DNA of 64,000 bases from Microbacterium sp. LWS13-1.2 (GCF_040144835.1 NZ_CP151632.1:1798001-1862000), one strand, 5' to 3'; numbered from the stretch's first letter, positions 1 through 8,317 are shown. Translations and numbers: made by a program. The notes: generated from the sequence alone by a model not told the origin.

Positions 1-388
1 GTACGGCGGCGGCGCGACCTGGCTCACCGTGCGGTTGACGGCCGAGGGCGACGCCGAGACAAGGTTCGAACTCGAGCACGTCGCCCGCACCGACGATGTG
101 CCCGCGGAGTTCTGGGACGTCTACGGCCCCGGTGCGACGGGCGTCGGCTGGGACGGCGGCCTGCTGGGCCTCGGCCTGCACCTGACCGCAGGCGACGGCC
201 CCTCGCCCGAAGAAGCCGAGGCATGGGCGTTCACCGACGAGGGCAGGGCGTTCTACCGCGGCGCCGCAGACGCCTGGGGAGCCGCTCACGCAGCCGACGG
301 CGCCGACCCCGCGGTCGCCGCACGGGCCGCCGACAACACGTACGCGTTCTACACCGGGGAGCCGACCACCGCCGCAGCCGAGGAGTGA
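1..388 (+). CDS. SRPBCC (AHSA1-like) domain protein, 3' end only
   Basis: This is the C-terminal part of a gene that begins before the window; the open frame enters at base 2 and ends at a TGA at 386-388, giving 128 visible residues. The tail resembles the C-terminal half of SRPBCC/activator-of-Hsp90-like proteins of actinobacteria: a beta-strand with TWLTVRL, then a tryptophan- and glycine-rich stretch (GVGWDGGLLGLGLHL) and a C-terminal helix with EAWAFTDEGRAF and AADAWGAAH. Such proteins bind hydrophobic ligands in a helix-grip fold. The GTG at 29 could be read as a start but would cut into a beta-strand, so a true start upstream of the window is more likely. The specific role is unknown. 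Confidence 0.6.
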   Translation, partial: YGGGATWLTVRLTAEGDAETRFELEHVARTDDVPAEFWDVYGPGATGVGWDGGLLGLGLHLTAGDGPSPEEAEAWAFTDEGRAFYRGAADAWGAAHAADGADPAVAARAADNTYAFYTGEPTTAAAEE

Positions 389-545
389 GCGCCGAGCGTC
401 ATCCGTACGCCGGGAGGCGGACGGATGCCGCCGCCGCTGCCTCCGCCGTCCGCGACGCGAGAGTCCGTTCACGGCGTCTCGGGCCGGTCTATCCTCGGAA
501 GTGCGGGGACGCAGGAGCCCCCGCACGACGTGGGAGGCTTCCGAC

Positions 546-1658
546 ATGACGCTCTTCGACGGCATCACCGCGCGCAGCGTGGAGACGCCCGGACTCACCG
601 TCAACGTGCTCGAGCGCGAGGGCGACGATCCCGCCACGCCGCCGGAGCGCACCGTGGTGCTGATCCACGGCAACCTCTCGTCGGCACTGTTCTGGCAGGA
701 GCTGATGCTCAATCTCCCCACCGACCTGCGGGTGATCGCGATCGACCTGCGGGGGTTCGGCGGCACCGAGCACGCGCCGATCGACGCGACGCGCGGGGTG
801 CGCGACTTCAGCGACGATGTGGCCGCGACGCTGAGTGCGCTCGGCATCCCCACCGCCCATCTCGTCGGCTGGTCCATGGGCGCCGGCGTCATCATGCAGT
901 ACGCGCTCGAGCACCCCGTGCTGAGCCTCACCCTGGAAGCTCCGATCTCGCCATACGGCTTCGGAGGAACCCGTCGCGATGGGACGCGTCTCACCGACGA
1001 CGACGCGGGCTGCGGTGGAGGGACGGTGAACCCCGACTTCGTGCAGCGCCTGATCGACCACGACACGACGGACGACGCAGCGACCTCGCCGCGCAGCGTC
1101 TTCCGATCCGGCTTCGTCGCGGCGGGGTACGAGAGCCCACATGAGGACGTGTGGGTCGATTCGATGCTCACGACGTCGACCGCCACAGGCAACTACCCGG
1201 GCGATTCCGTGACGAGCCCCAGCTGGCCGGGCTTCGCCGCGGGCGGTATCGGCGTGGTCAACACGATGACGCCGGGGCATTTCGATGTGTCGGCCATCGT
1301 CGACATGCCTGTGAAGCCGGCGATCCTGTGGATCCACGGCGTGCTCGACCCGATCATCTCGGACGCCTCGCTCTACGACTACAACAACCTCGGCAAGCTC
1401 GGCATCGTGCCGGACTGGCCCGGCGACGAGGTCGCTCCGCCGCAGCCGATGGTCTCGCAGACGCGCGACGTGCTCACGCGGTACGCGGATGCCGGCGGCC
1501 AGGTGACCGAGCGAAATCTCGAGGGCGTCGGCCACACGCCCCACCTCGAGCAGCTGGCGGAGTTCCGTCACGCACTGCTCGAGATCATCGGCTACGTCGG
1601 ACACCGTCACGATCCCGCGCCCCCGACCGAGGCCATCATCCTGCGCTCGTCCGACTGA
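546..1658 (+). CDS. Alpha/beta-fold hydrolase
   Basis: This 370-residue protein has the alpha/beta hydrolase fold. It carries an oxyanion-region motif LIHGNLSS near residue 40, the nucleophile elbow GWSMGAG near residue 110, an acidic residue in the GVLDPI segment near residue 265 and a C-terminal histidine in GVGHTPHLEQ near residue 335, which together form a plausible Ser-Asp-His triad. No signal peptide is seen, so it is probably cytoplasmic. I chose ATG 546 over the earlier in-frame ATG at 501 because GGGAGG at 532-537 sits 8 nt upstream. An insertion between the nucleophile and acid residues forms a lid-like region. The substrate cannot be deduced. Confidence 0.88.
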   Translation: MTLFDGITARSVETPGLTVNVLEREGDDPATPPERTVVLIHGNLSSALFWQELMLNLPTDLRVIAIDLRGFGGTEHAPIDATRGVRDFSDDVAATLSALGIPTAHLVGWSMGAGVIMQYALEHPVLSLTLEAPISPYGFGGTRRDGTRLTDDDAGCGGGTVNPDFVQRLIDHDTTDDAATSPRSVFRSGFVAAGYESPHEDVWVDSMLTTSTATGNYPGDSVTSPSWPGFAAGGIGVVNTMTPGHFDVSAIVDMPVKPAILWIHGVLDPIISDASLYDYNNLGKLGIVPDWPGDEVAPPQPMVSQTRDVLTRYADAGGQVTERNLEGVGHTPHLEQLAEFRHALLEIIGYVGHRHDPAPPTEAIILRSSD

Positions 1659-1705
1659 CCGCGCCGGATGCGCGTCCGGCGCGCGAGCCGCGGGCCCGGC
1701 ATCCG

Positions 1706-1711
1706 TAGACT
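1706..1711 (+). promoter_or_regulatory. -10 element of a leaderless promoter (CDF transporter)
   Basis: TAGACT ends 7 nt before the ATG at 1719 with no Shine-Dalgarno sequence between, so transcription should begin at the start codon. Confidence 0.6.
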
Positions 1712-1718
1712 CGTCGGC

Positions 1719-2690
1719 ATGAGTGCTTCCGGCGGCGGCAAGGCGATCCTCGCGGCGTTCCTGGCGAACATGGGCATCGCCCTGGCGAAGTTCATCGCCT
1801 GGTTCCTTTCGGGCTCCGCCTCGATGCTCGCCGAGGCGATCCACTCGGTCGCCGACTCGGGCAACCAGCTGCTGCTGATGCTCGGCGGGCGCAAGGCCAA
1901 GAAGATGGCCGACCGCGATCACCCCTTCGGCTACGGACGCGAGCGATACGTCTACGCGTTCGTCGTGTCGATCATCCTGTTCTCGGTCGGCGGTCTGTTC
2001 GCGATCTACGAGGGCGTCGAGAAGCTCACCCACCCGCACGGGCTGGACGAGCAGTGGTGGTGGCTGCCCATCGTCGTGCTGGTCGTCGCGATCGGCCTCG
2101 AGTCGTTCTCGCTGCGCACCGCCGTCCGCGAGAGCAACCACGTGCGCGGCCGCGGTCAGTCGTGGGTGTCGTTCGTCCGCCACGCGAAGGCGCCGGAGCT
2201 CCCCGTCGTCCTGCTCGAAGACGTCGGCGCGCTCATCGGCCTGGTGTTCGCGCTCTTCGGCGTCGGCCTCACCGTGATCACCGGCAACCCGGTCTTCGAC
2301 GCCCTCGGCACGCTCATGATCGGCACGCTGCTCATCGTGATCGCGATCGTCCTCGGCATCGAGACGAAGAGCCTGCTCGTCGGCGAGGGCGCCACGGAGG
2401 CGGATCACCAGCGCATCGTCGCCGCCATCACCGCCGGACCCGAGGTCGAGAAGCTCATCCACCTCAAGACGCTCTACCTCGGCCCCGACGAGCTCCTCGT
2501 CGCCGCGAAGATCGGGTTCGCCGCCGACGCGCCGCTCGCGCACGTCGCCGCCGACATCGACCGCGTCGAGGTGCGTGTGCGCGCCGCCGTGCCCGCGGCG
2601 CGGGTGATCTACGTGGAGCCCGACATCTATCGCCCCGGCGAGGACCCCGCGCCGCCGACATCCGAGTTCGTCATCAAGTCGGCCGACTGA
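1719..2690 (+). CDS. Cation diffusion facilitator family transporter
   Basis: This 323-residue integral membrane protein belongs to the CDF (cation efflux) family, which exchanges divalent metals such as zinc or manganese for protons. Predicted membrane segments run from about residue 8 to 225. The metal site motif EAIHSVADSGNQ is near residue 35 and a second acidic pair (LLEDVGALIG) near residue 170. A cytoplasmic C-terminal domain follows from about residue 225 (TEADHQRIVAAI, VEVRVRAAVPAARVIYVEPD). The HPFGYGRERYVYAF loop is typical of the SLC30A9-like branch. The ATG at 1719 is preferred over 1668 because it lies directly after a leaderless -10. Which metal it moves cannot be told. Confidence 0.9.
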   Translation: MSASGGGKAILAAFLANMGIALAKFIAWFLSGSASMLAEAIHSVADSGNQLLLMLGGRKAKKMADRDHPFGYGRERYVYAFVVSIILFSVGGLFAIYEGVEKLTHPHGLDEQWWWLPIVVLVVAIGLESFSLRTAVRESNHVRGRGQSWVSFVRHAKAPELPVVLLEDVGALIGLVFALFGVGLTVITGNPVFDALGTLMIGTLLIVIAIVLGIETKSLLVGEGATEADHQRIVAAITAGPEVEKLIHLKTLYLGPDELLVAAKIGFAADAPLAHVAADIDRVEVRVRAAVPAARVIYVEPDIYRPGEDPAPPTSEFVIKSAD

Positions 2691-2777
2691 GTCTCCGGCG
2701 CTCCTTCAGCCTCAGCCCCCAGAGGTCGTCGGACCGCGTCGACCTGACGTGCGACCGCGAGACACACACAGGGAACG

Positions 2778-3704
2778 ATCATCGAATACTGCATCTTCAC
2801 CGAGCCCCACCTCGGTGCCACCTACGACGACGAGCTCGCCTACGCCCAGACCGCCGAGCGCCTCGGCTTCACCGGATACTTCCGGTCGGACCACTACCTG
2901 AGCGGGATGGGCGACGGCCTGCCGGGACCGACCGACGCCTGGACGACGCTGGCGGGGCTGTCCCGCGAGACGTCCCGGATCCGCATCGGCACCCTGGTCT
3001 CCCCCGTCACTTTCCGTCACCCCGGCTCACTGGCGATCCAGGTCGCCCAGGTCGACGCGATGTCGGGCGGACGCGTCGAGCTCGGACTCGGAGCCGGGTG
3101 GTTCGAGCGCGAGCACCGGGCCTACGGCATCCCGTTCCCGGCCAAGCGGTTCGACCTCCTCGAGGAGCAGCTCGAGATCGTGACCGGCCTGTGGGCCACG
3201 CGCGACGGCGAGACCTACAGCTTCAGCGGAACGAACTACGAGCTGGTCGAGGCGCCCGGCCTGCCGAAACCGCTGCAGCAGTCCGTCCCCGTGATCATCG
3301 GCGGCGGCGGTCCGCGGCGCACCCCCGACCTCGTCGCCCGCTTCGCACGCGAGTACAACATCGGCTTCCCGGAAGACCACCAGATCCAGGAGCGCATCGA
3401 CAACCTGCGCGCCGCCTGCGACCGGATCGGCCGCGACCCTGCGACCGTGCGGCTCTCGATCGCGATGTCGACCTTCGGCGGGCGCGACGATGCCGAGGTC
3501 GCCCGCCGCGCCGGGCGGATCGGAAAGACGGTCGCCGACGTGCGGGACGGCACGAACATCGTGGGCGACGCCGCCGAGATCGGCGAGCGCATCGCGTTCT
3601 ACCGGTCGTTCGGCATCGAGCGTGTGTACTTCCAGCTGCTGGATCTGCAGGACGTCTCGCACGTCGAGTATCTGGGCGAGATGCTGCCCGATCTGCCCCG
3701 CTGA
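2778..3704 (+). CDS. LLM-class (F420/FMN-type) oxidoreductase with a non-canonical start
   Basis: This is a luciferase-like monooxygenase family protein of about 308 residues. The N-terminal strand (IEYCIFTEPHLGATYDD), the GRVELGLGAGWFEREH segment, GLWATRDGE and VPVIIGGGGPRRTPDL are typical of actinobacterial F420-dependent LLM oxidoreductases. The frame is closed by a TGA at 2745-2747. Between that stop and the ATG at 2907 there is no ATG, GTG or TTG, although the conserved N-terminus is fully encoded there. The expected initiator position is filled by ATC (2778 or 2781) just after an AGGGA Shine-Dalgarno-like stretch. It either uses ATC or has lost its ATG by one substitution. A product starting at 2907 would lack the first strand of the barrel. 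Confidence 0.78.
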   Translation: MIEYCIFTEPHLGATYDDELAYAQTAERLGFTGYFRSDHYLSGMGDGLPGPTDAWTTLAGLSRETSRIRIGTLVSPVTFRHPGSLAIQVAQVDAMSGGRVELGLGAGWFEREHRAYGIPFPAKRFDLLEEQLEIVTGLWATRDGETYSFSGTNYELVEAPGLPKPLQQSVPVIIGGGGPRRTPDLVARFAREYNIGFPEDHQIQERIDNLRAACDRIGRDPATVRLSIAMSTFGGRDDAEVARRAGRIGKTVADVRDGTNIVGDAAEIGERIAFYRSFGIERVYFQLLDLQDVSHVEYLGEMLPDLPR

Positions 3705-3757
3705 CCCTCTGCGCCTCACCAACGACGTCACGCGCGCTCCGCCGCCGTGCTGAATCG

Positions 3758-3818
3758 GTTCACTTGCGCTGTTCGTACACGCGAACCGCCATTTCACGTA
3801 CGTATAGCGCAAGTGAAC
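3758..3818. terminator. Inverted repeat between convergent genes
   Basis: GTTCACTTGCGCT (3758-3770) is repeated in exact reverse complement at 3806-3818. A further CGTAC/GTACG pairing inside makes an imperfect longer hairpin. It lies between two converging genes and may terminate both. No T-run is present, as is common in high-GC actinobacteria. It could instead be a small mobile palindrome. Confidence 0.55.
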
Positions 3819-3870
3819 GAGATGGGATCGGAGACGGATGCCGGCGGCCCGGGCGGGGCACTTCGCAGCC

Positions 3871-4590
3871 TCAGACGGGCAGGCGGTACGACGGCAGCCC
3901 ACGGCGGCGGATGAGCCACTCCGCGACGAGGAGATTCGGAAGCCAGGCGATGAACGGCACTGCGGCGTAGGCGTTCTCGAAGTCGGGCGTCTGCCCGAAC
4001 AGCAGCGGGGCGAACACCAGCAGCGGCAGCCAGATCCGCAGCGTCACGGCAGAGTACGTCAGGGCGTAGTTGCGGATCATCCACGCCCGGTGAGTGGGCA
4101 CATCGCCGCGCCGGATCGCGCGGTACGCCCGCCACCCGGTGACGAGCCACAGCACGGCCAGCGTGGTGAAGCCGAAGAACCCGACGAAGCCGGCGCTGCT
4201 CGTCGGGGCGATCACGAGACCGCCGAGACTGCCGACGGCGACGCCGACGAGGTAGACGCGCCCGATCCACCGGTGCACGCGTGGCGCACGGGCACGCAGA
4301 CCGCGCCAGAACTGCAGCGCCCCCAGTGCGAGCGCCGTCGCGCCGCCGGCGATGTGCACGTAGAGCGCCGCCTGGATGAGCGGCGGCTTCCCGACGTAGT
4401 CCGCGGCGAGCCCGGGGCTCTCGGCGAGCGCCTCGAGCGAGGCGGTGAAGTACGGCACAGCGCCATAGGCGACGATCGCGATCGCTGTCAGCAGGACGAA
4501 CGTCCAGCCGATCCGGGAACGGATGCCGCCCGGCCGCGCGATGGCGGTACCGGTGCGGACGGGTTCGATGAGGCGGGTCACGTGCGTCAC
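3871..4590 (-). CDS. DUF2306 family membrane protein
   Basis: This 239-residue integral membrane protein has about six hydrophobic segments. The core pattern is that of DUF2306: a HIAGGATALALGALQFWRG segment with a conserved histidine near residue 80, ..RVHRWIGRVYL.., and a HRAWMIRNYALTYSAV segment near residue 170. The histidine-arginine pairs on membrane helices recall heme-binding or redox membrane families, but no function is established. It converges on the oxidoreductase gene and shares the inverted repeat at 3758-3818 as a possible terminator. Confidence 0.82.
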   Translation of the reverse strand: MTHVTRLIEPVRTGTAIARPGGIRSRIGWTFVLLTAIAIVAYGAVPYFTASLEALAESPGLAADYVGKPPLIQAALYVHIAGGATALALGALQFWRGLRARAPRVHRWIGRVYLVGVAVGSLGGLVIAPTSSAGFVGFFGFTTLAVLWLVTGWRAYRAIRRGDVPTHRAWMIRNYALTYSAVTLRIWLPLLVFAPLLFGQTPDFENAYAAVPFIAWLPNLLVAEWLIRRRGLPSYRLPV

Positions 4591-4689
4591 GCTAGGCCCG
4601 GGCGGGAGAGCCGTAGCAGGGTGCTGTCCCCCCGAACGGCGGCGGCTGACCCCCGGTTCTCGGATGCGCGGAAGGGTCCCGAGGACGAC

Positions 4690-5151
4690 TCAGCGGCGCA
4701 CGTCGAAGAAGGCCCGCAGGAGAGCGGATGCCGCATCCTCGCGCACCCCGGCGACGACCTCGGCACGATACGGCAGACGCCGGTCGCGGACGACGTCGTA
4801 CACCGAGCCCGCGGCGCCGGCTTTCGCGTCCCACGCGCCGAAGACCAGTCGCGAGATGCGCGACTGCAGCACGGCGCCCGCGCACATCACGCAGGGCTCC
4901 AGGGTGACCACGAGCGTGCAGCCCTCGAGGTTCCACGAGCCGCGCGCCGCAGCCGCCGCGCGCAGCGCCACCACCTCGGCGTGCGCGGTCGGATCGTGGT
5001 CGAGCTCGCGGAGATTGCGGCCCTCGGCGATCACTCTGCCCTCGGCATCCGTCACCACCGCGCCGACGGGCACGTCACCCGCTTCGCCTGCCGCGGCGGC
5101 GAGCGCGAGCGCGCGATCCATCGCTGCGAGGTCGGCGGAAGCGGGCTGCAC
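4690..5151 (-). CDS. tadA: tRNA adenosine(34) deaminase TadA
   Basis: This 153-residue zinc deaminase converts adenosine 34 to inosine in the tRNA anticodon, allowing wobble decoding. The zinc site is complete: HAEVVAL carries the histidine ligand and catalytic glutamate, and PCVMCAGA carries the two cysteines. DVPVGAVV precedes them and the length is normal for bacterial TadA. I chose GTG 5151 rather than ATG 5121 because a TACGCT -10 (5158-5163 on the complement) lies 6 nt upstream, the leaderless arrangement seen across this window. It is divergent from upp. Confidence 0.93.
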   Translation of the reverse strand: MQPASADLAAMDRALALAAAAGEAGDVPVGAVVTDAEGRVIAEGRNLRELDHDPTAHAEVVALRAAAAARGSWNLEGCTLVVTLEPCVMCAGAVLQSRISRLVFGAWDAKAGAAGSVYDVVRDRRLPYRAEVVAGVREDAASALLRAFFDVRR

Positions 5152-5157
5152 AGCACG

Positions 5158-5163
5158 AGCGTA
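5158..5163 (-). promoter_or_regulatory. -10 element of a leaderless promoter (tadA)
   Basis: TACGCT on the complementary strand ends 6 nt before the tadA GTG at 5151. Confidence 0.5.
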
Positions 5164-5208
5164 GCCGTCCGCATCGAACCGGCCCCGGGTTCGAGGGCGG
5201 CGACGCAC

Positions 5209-5214
5209 TAACCT
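5209..5214 (+). promoter_or_regulatory. -10 element of a leaderless promoter (upp)
   Basis: TAACCT ends 6 nt before the upp ATG at 5221, with no ribosome binding site between. Confidence 0.55.
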
Positions 5215-5220
5215 GTCTCT

Positions 5221-5853
5221 ATGCGCCTGCACGTCGCCGACCACCCGCTCATCACCCACAAGCTCACGGTGCTGCGCGACCAGCGCACCTCGTCCCCCGT
5301 GTTCCGTCAGCTCACCGAGGAGCTCGTCACCCTCCTCGCGTACGAGGCGACGCGTAACGTCCGCGTGGCGCCCATCGAGATCCAGACGCCCGTCACCACG
5401 ACGACCGGCGTCCGCATCGACGAGCCGCGACCCCTCGTCGTGCCCATCCTGCGCGCCGGCCTCGGCATGCTCGAGGGCATGGTCAAGCTCATCCCGACCG
5501 CCGAGGTGGGCTTCCTCGGCATGGTCCGGGACCACGAGACCCTCGAGCCGTCGACCTACGCCGAGCGACTGCCCGACGACCTGAGCGACCGCCAGTGCTT
5601 CGTGCTCGATCCCATGCTGGCGACCGGCGGCTCGCTCGGCGCCGCGATCGAGTTCCTGTTCCAGCGCGGCGCGCAGGACGTGACGGCGATCTGCATCCTC
5701 GGGGCTCCCGAGGGCGTCGCCGCCATCGAGAAGCAGGTCGAAGGACGCGACGTCACCCTCGTGCTCGGCGCGCTCGACGAGCGCCTCAACGAGAAGGGCT
5801 ACATCGTGCCCGGACTCGGCGACGCCGGCGATCGGCTGTACGGCACGGTCTGA
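5221..5853 (+). CDS. upp: Uracil phosphoribosyltransferase
   Basis: This 210-residue enzyme joins uracil to PRPP to give UMP (pyrimidine salvage) and is cytoplasmic. The N-terminus ([13 protein letters not shown]) and [10 protein letters not shown] are family signatures. The PRPP-binding loop [13 protein letters not shown] is near residue 130, and the uracil-binding tail [17 protein letters not shown] is at the C-terminus. Length is standard. It is transcribed divergently from tadA and ends 17 nt from the convergent decarboxylase gene. Confidence 0.97.
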   Translation: MRLHVADHPLITHKLTVLRDQRTSSPVFRQLTEELVTLLAYEATRNVRVAPIEIQTPVTTTTGVRIDEPRPLVVPILRAGLGMLEGMVKLIPTAEVGFLGMVRDHETLEPSTYAERLPDDLSDRQCFVLDPMLATGGSLGAAIEFLFQRGAQDVTAICILGAPEGVAAIEKQVEGRDVTLVLGALDERLNEKGYIVPGLGDAGDRLYGTV

Positions 5854-5870
5854 GCCGCGAGTCCGTCGCG

Positions 5871-7166
5871 TCAGACGATCGGCACGCGGCGGAGGTCGGC
5901 GGTCTCGCCGGCCTCGACTCTCGGCGCACCCCTGCCCATCACGGCCACCGGAGTGAAGGGGCGGCCGTTGAAGCGCGTCGCCGTCACGGTGGTGTACGCC
6001 CCCATGGTGGGGCTCACGAGCAGATCACCGAGGCGGAGCTCGGGCAGCAGGACCTCTCGTGCGATGACGTCCGAAGAGTCGCAGGTGGGTCCGGCCAGCG
6101 TCGCCCAGCGGTGGTCACCGGCGCTCGCGCCGGCGGAGAGCCGGCCGCTCCAGGGGTCGGTCGCCGTGAGATCGCGTGCGGCGAACACCAGCGGATGCAC
6201 GTCCTCCGTCAGCACGTTCGAGTACGACCCGTACACGCCGTCGTCCAGGTAGTACCACCGCCCGTCGCCGCGCTCGGCGATGCCGACGACGCTCGTCACG
6301 AGGGTCATCGCATCGGCGACCATCACGCGGCCGGGCTCCGCGATGATGTCGAGTCGGCGTGCGTACGGGGCGAGCACCGGTCGCAGCTGCGCCGCGATGT
6401 CGTCGATCGCTGCCGACTCGGAGTCGTACGAGGCCGGGAACCCACCGCCGATGTCGAGCGTGTCGAACTGCACGTTGCAGCGCCGCTCCAGGATGCCCAT
6501 GAGCTCGATCGTGTCGGCAGCGGCGGACGCGAACCGAGCGGGATCGTCGAGCTGGCTGCCGACGTGATAGGTGAAGCCGGCGACCGTGACCCCGGCGGCG
6601 AGGGCGCTCTCGACGAGATGGGCGGCCTCGAACGGTCCGACGCCGAACTTGCTGGACAGGTCGCTCTTGGCATGCGGGCTGCGGTACGCCAGCCGCACGA
6701 GCAGCCGTGTGTCCGCCGGCGCGCCCCGGAACTTGCCGATCTCGACCTCGTTGTCGACCACGAACGTGCGCACCCCCGCGGCCAGGGCGCAGGCGATCTC
6801 GGCGGGCTTCTTGATCGGATGCGTGTGGATCATCCGCGAGGCGTCGATGCCGCGGCGCGTGAGCATCGCGAGCTCCTCGCCGGTGGCGATGTCGAATCCG
6901 CAGCCCGCGTCGTCGAGCACGTCGAGCACTGCGTCATGCGCGAGCGCCTTGACCGCGTAGTGGAAGCCGACGAACGGGAGCGCGGCGCGAAGTCGGCGAT
7001 ACTGCGTGCGGACGCGCTGCGGATCCAGCAGCAGCAGCGGGGTCCCGTGCAGGGCGATGGCGGCCCGCGCCGCCACCGACGACATCACGGCGGATGCCTC
7101 CGCGCGCCGCCGGTCGGCGAAGGCGGGAGCCGTCCGCGGCTCCCGGCGCAGCGCGTCGAGGTTCAT
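5871..7166 (-). CDS. PLP-dependent ornithine/diaminopimelate decarboxylase-family enzyme (alanine racemase fold)
   Basis: This 431-residue fold-type III PLP enzyme has the PLP lysine in YAVKALAH (near residue 70), the glycine-rich phosphate site DIGGGFP, the EPGR motif and the dimer-partner catalytic cysteine in GPTCDSSDV. HPIKK, FVVDN and SSKFG favour the eukaryotic-type ornithine decarboxylase branch over diaminopimelate decarboxylase, but the substrate (ornithine, lysine or another basic amino acid) is not settled. Its ATG overlaps the stop of the upstream membrane-protein gene in an ATGA, so the two are translationally coupled. Residues 1-40 form an extra N-terminal leader relative to minimal homologs. 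Confidence 0.85.
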   Translation of the reverse strand: MNLDALRREPRTAPAFADRRRAEASAVMSSVAARAAIALHGTPLLLLDPQRVRTQYRRLRAALPFVGFHYAVKALAHDAVLDVLDDAGCGFDIATGEELAMLTRRGIDASRMIHTHPIKKPAEIACALAAGVRTFVVDNEVEIGKFRGAPADTRLLVRLAYRSPHAKSDLSSKFGVGPFEAAHLVESALAAGVTVAGFTYHVGSQLDDPARFASAAADTIELMGILERRCNVQFDTLDIGGGFPASYDSESAAIDDIAAQLRPVLAPYARRLDIIAEPGRVMVADAMTLVTSVVGIAERGDGRWYYLDDGVYGSYSNVLTEDVHPLVFAARDLTATDPWSGRLSAGASAGDHRWATLAGPTCDSSDVIAREVLLPELRLGDLLVSPTMGAYTTVTATRFNGRPFTPVAVMGRGAPRVEAGETADLRRVPIV

Positions 7167-7726
7167 GTCGCCGTCCCTTCCGTGCGCCGATTCCGGCCCC
7201 CGTCGCGCAGTCCGGTGCGGGCGGTGACGGTGAACGCGCCCGCGGCGACCGCATAGAAGACGATGTCGGCGGCGACCTTGCCGGCCAGCATGCCCCACAG
7301 CGGATCGGGGAAGAGCCAGACGCCCAGCAGGAGTGCCGCCGGTCGCACGAGCAGGGTGTCGAGCACCTCGGCCGCGCCGAACTCGGCGATCAGGAGCACG
7401 CCGGTCTTGCCGAGGGCCTTGCGGCGCGTCCCGGTGACCGGCACGAGCTCGAGGTAGATCGTGGCCGCGAGCACCGCATAGAAGCCGGCGATCTCGCCCA
7501 GAAGGGCGGCCAGGGCGATGACCGGGGCCGCATCGGTCCACTGCGTGGCGAGCAGGCCCGCGATCGCCATCACCGCCGTGCCGGTGATCTCGGCGGGCAG
7601 GTAGCGGACGATCCAGAACAGGAGCCCGTGACGGGGCTGCGGCGCGCCGGCTGCCGTTGCCGGATCGGTCGCCGTGCGCGCGGGTGCGATCGCCGCCGTC
7701 GCGGCCGGCCGGTCGATCGTGGTCAT
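7163..7726 (-). CDS. Integral membrane protein coupled to the PLP decarboxylase
   Basis: I do not recognise the family of this 187-residue protein. It has a disordered, alanine/threonine-rich N-terminus of about 35 residues, then four to five hydrophobic helices (LPAEITGTAVMAIAGLLATQW, APVIALAALLGEIAGFYAVLAATIYLE split over two, GVLLIAEFGAAEVLDTLL, KVAADIVFYAVAAGAFTV) and a short basic tail. Acidic residues (two Glu and an Asp) sit inside the helices. A GGAGGGGG Shine-Dalgarno precedes ATG 7726, which is why that start was chosen. The 4-nt overlap with the decarboxylase suggests a joint role, for example transport of its substrate or product, but that is inference. Confidence 0.75.
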   Translation of the reverse strand: MTTIDRPAATAAIAPARTATDPATAAGAPQPRHGLLFWIVRYLPAEITGTAVMAIAGLLATQWTDAAPVIALAALLGEIAGFYAVLAATIYLELVPVTGTRRKALGKTGVLLIAEFGAAEVLDTLLVRPAALLLGVWLFPDPLWGMLAGKVAADIVFYAVAAGAFTVTARTGLRDGGRNRRTEGTAT

Positions 7727-7877
7727 GGCGTCCCCCTCCGTCTGACAGAGGAGGAAGCGTCGGCGATGATACGGGCCGGGCGGTCGCGAGGGCGCCGCAC
7801 GTGGAGACGGCGCGACACCCGCCCCTCGCCGAACGGATGTCGCGCCTGCACGCCTTCTGGCGCCTGGCAAGGCTACG

Positions 7878-7898
7878 TGGGGTCGGATTCAGACCCCA
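7878..7898 (-). terminator. Hairpin downstream of the DUF3467 gene
   Basis: TGGGGTC and GACCCCA form a 7-bp stem with a 7-nt loop, about 100 nt beyond the DUF3467 stop and upstream of the membrane-protein promoter region. A terminator is possible but not certain. Confidence 0.35.
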
Positions 7899-7962
7899 AA
7901 GGGGTTGACATGCCGCGCGCGGCGGACTACTCGCGCCCGAGACCGCCGCTAACCCGGGTTCT

Positions 7963-7995
7963 GACTCGGACTCGGACTCGGACTCGGACTCGGAC
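7963..7995. repeat. Hexanucleotide tandem repeat (GACTCG)5
   Basis: Five exact copies of GACTCG followed by GAC lie immediately after the stop codon of the DUF3467 gene. They sit in non-coding sequence, and copy number could vary by slippage. Confidence 0.9.
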
Positions 7996-7996
7996 C

Positions 7997-8317
7997 TCAG
8001 TCTCCCAGCGGCGGGTCCTGCGGATTGCGGCGTCCGGTCTCGCGCTCCCAGAACTCCAGCTGCTGGGTGAGGGCCTTCGCCAGCTCGAACACCTGGTCCG
8101 GCGGGATGCGGATGCGGCTCACCACGCGTGCCGGCACGACGGTGTGGCGCTGGCCGGTCTCGGCGTCCACCTGCTCGCGCGGGGGCTGTGCGAGGGTGAG
8201 GAAGTCCATCACGAACACCGTCGGCGTATGCCAGACGTTGGCGAAGTCGGCGTACGCGCCGCCGATGAGCTCGGGCGGGAGGTCGATCTCGAACTGCTGC
8301 GATGCGTCGTCGGCCAT
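7997..8317 (-). CDS. DUF3467 family protein
   Basis: This 106-residue protein matches the small DUF3467 family: IDLPPELIGGAYADFANVWHTPTVFVMDF at the N-terminus, followed by a strand with VVSRIRIPPDQVFELAKALTQQL. The function of the family is unknown; it is a compact beta-rich domain found widely in bacteria. An AGGAG Shine-Dalgarno 6 nt before ATG 8317 fixes the start. It lies just downstream of the nuclease/helicase gene on the same strand, 92 nt away, so co-transcription is possible. Confidence 0.88.
   Translation of the reverse strand: MADDASQQFEIDLPPELIGGAYADFANVWHTPTVFVMDFLTLAQPPREQVDAETGQRHTVVPARVVSRIRIPPDQVFELAKALTQQLEFWERETGRRNPQDPPLGD

Noticed and set aside
489..2543. 684-codon reverse-strand frame
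   Set aside because: It is antisense to two clear genes (hydrolase and CDF transporter), has the Arg/Asp/Glu/His-heavy composition of high-GC shadow frames, and matches no family.
7900..8000. CRISPR-like repeat from the GACTCG copies
   Set aside because: The units are six bases long and contiguous, without spacers; this is a simple-sequence repeat.
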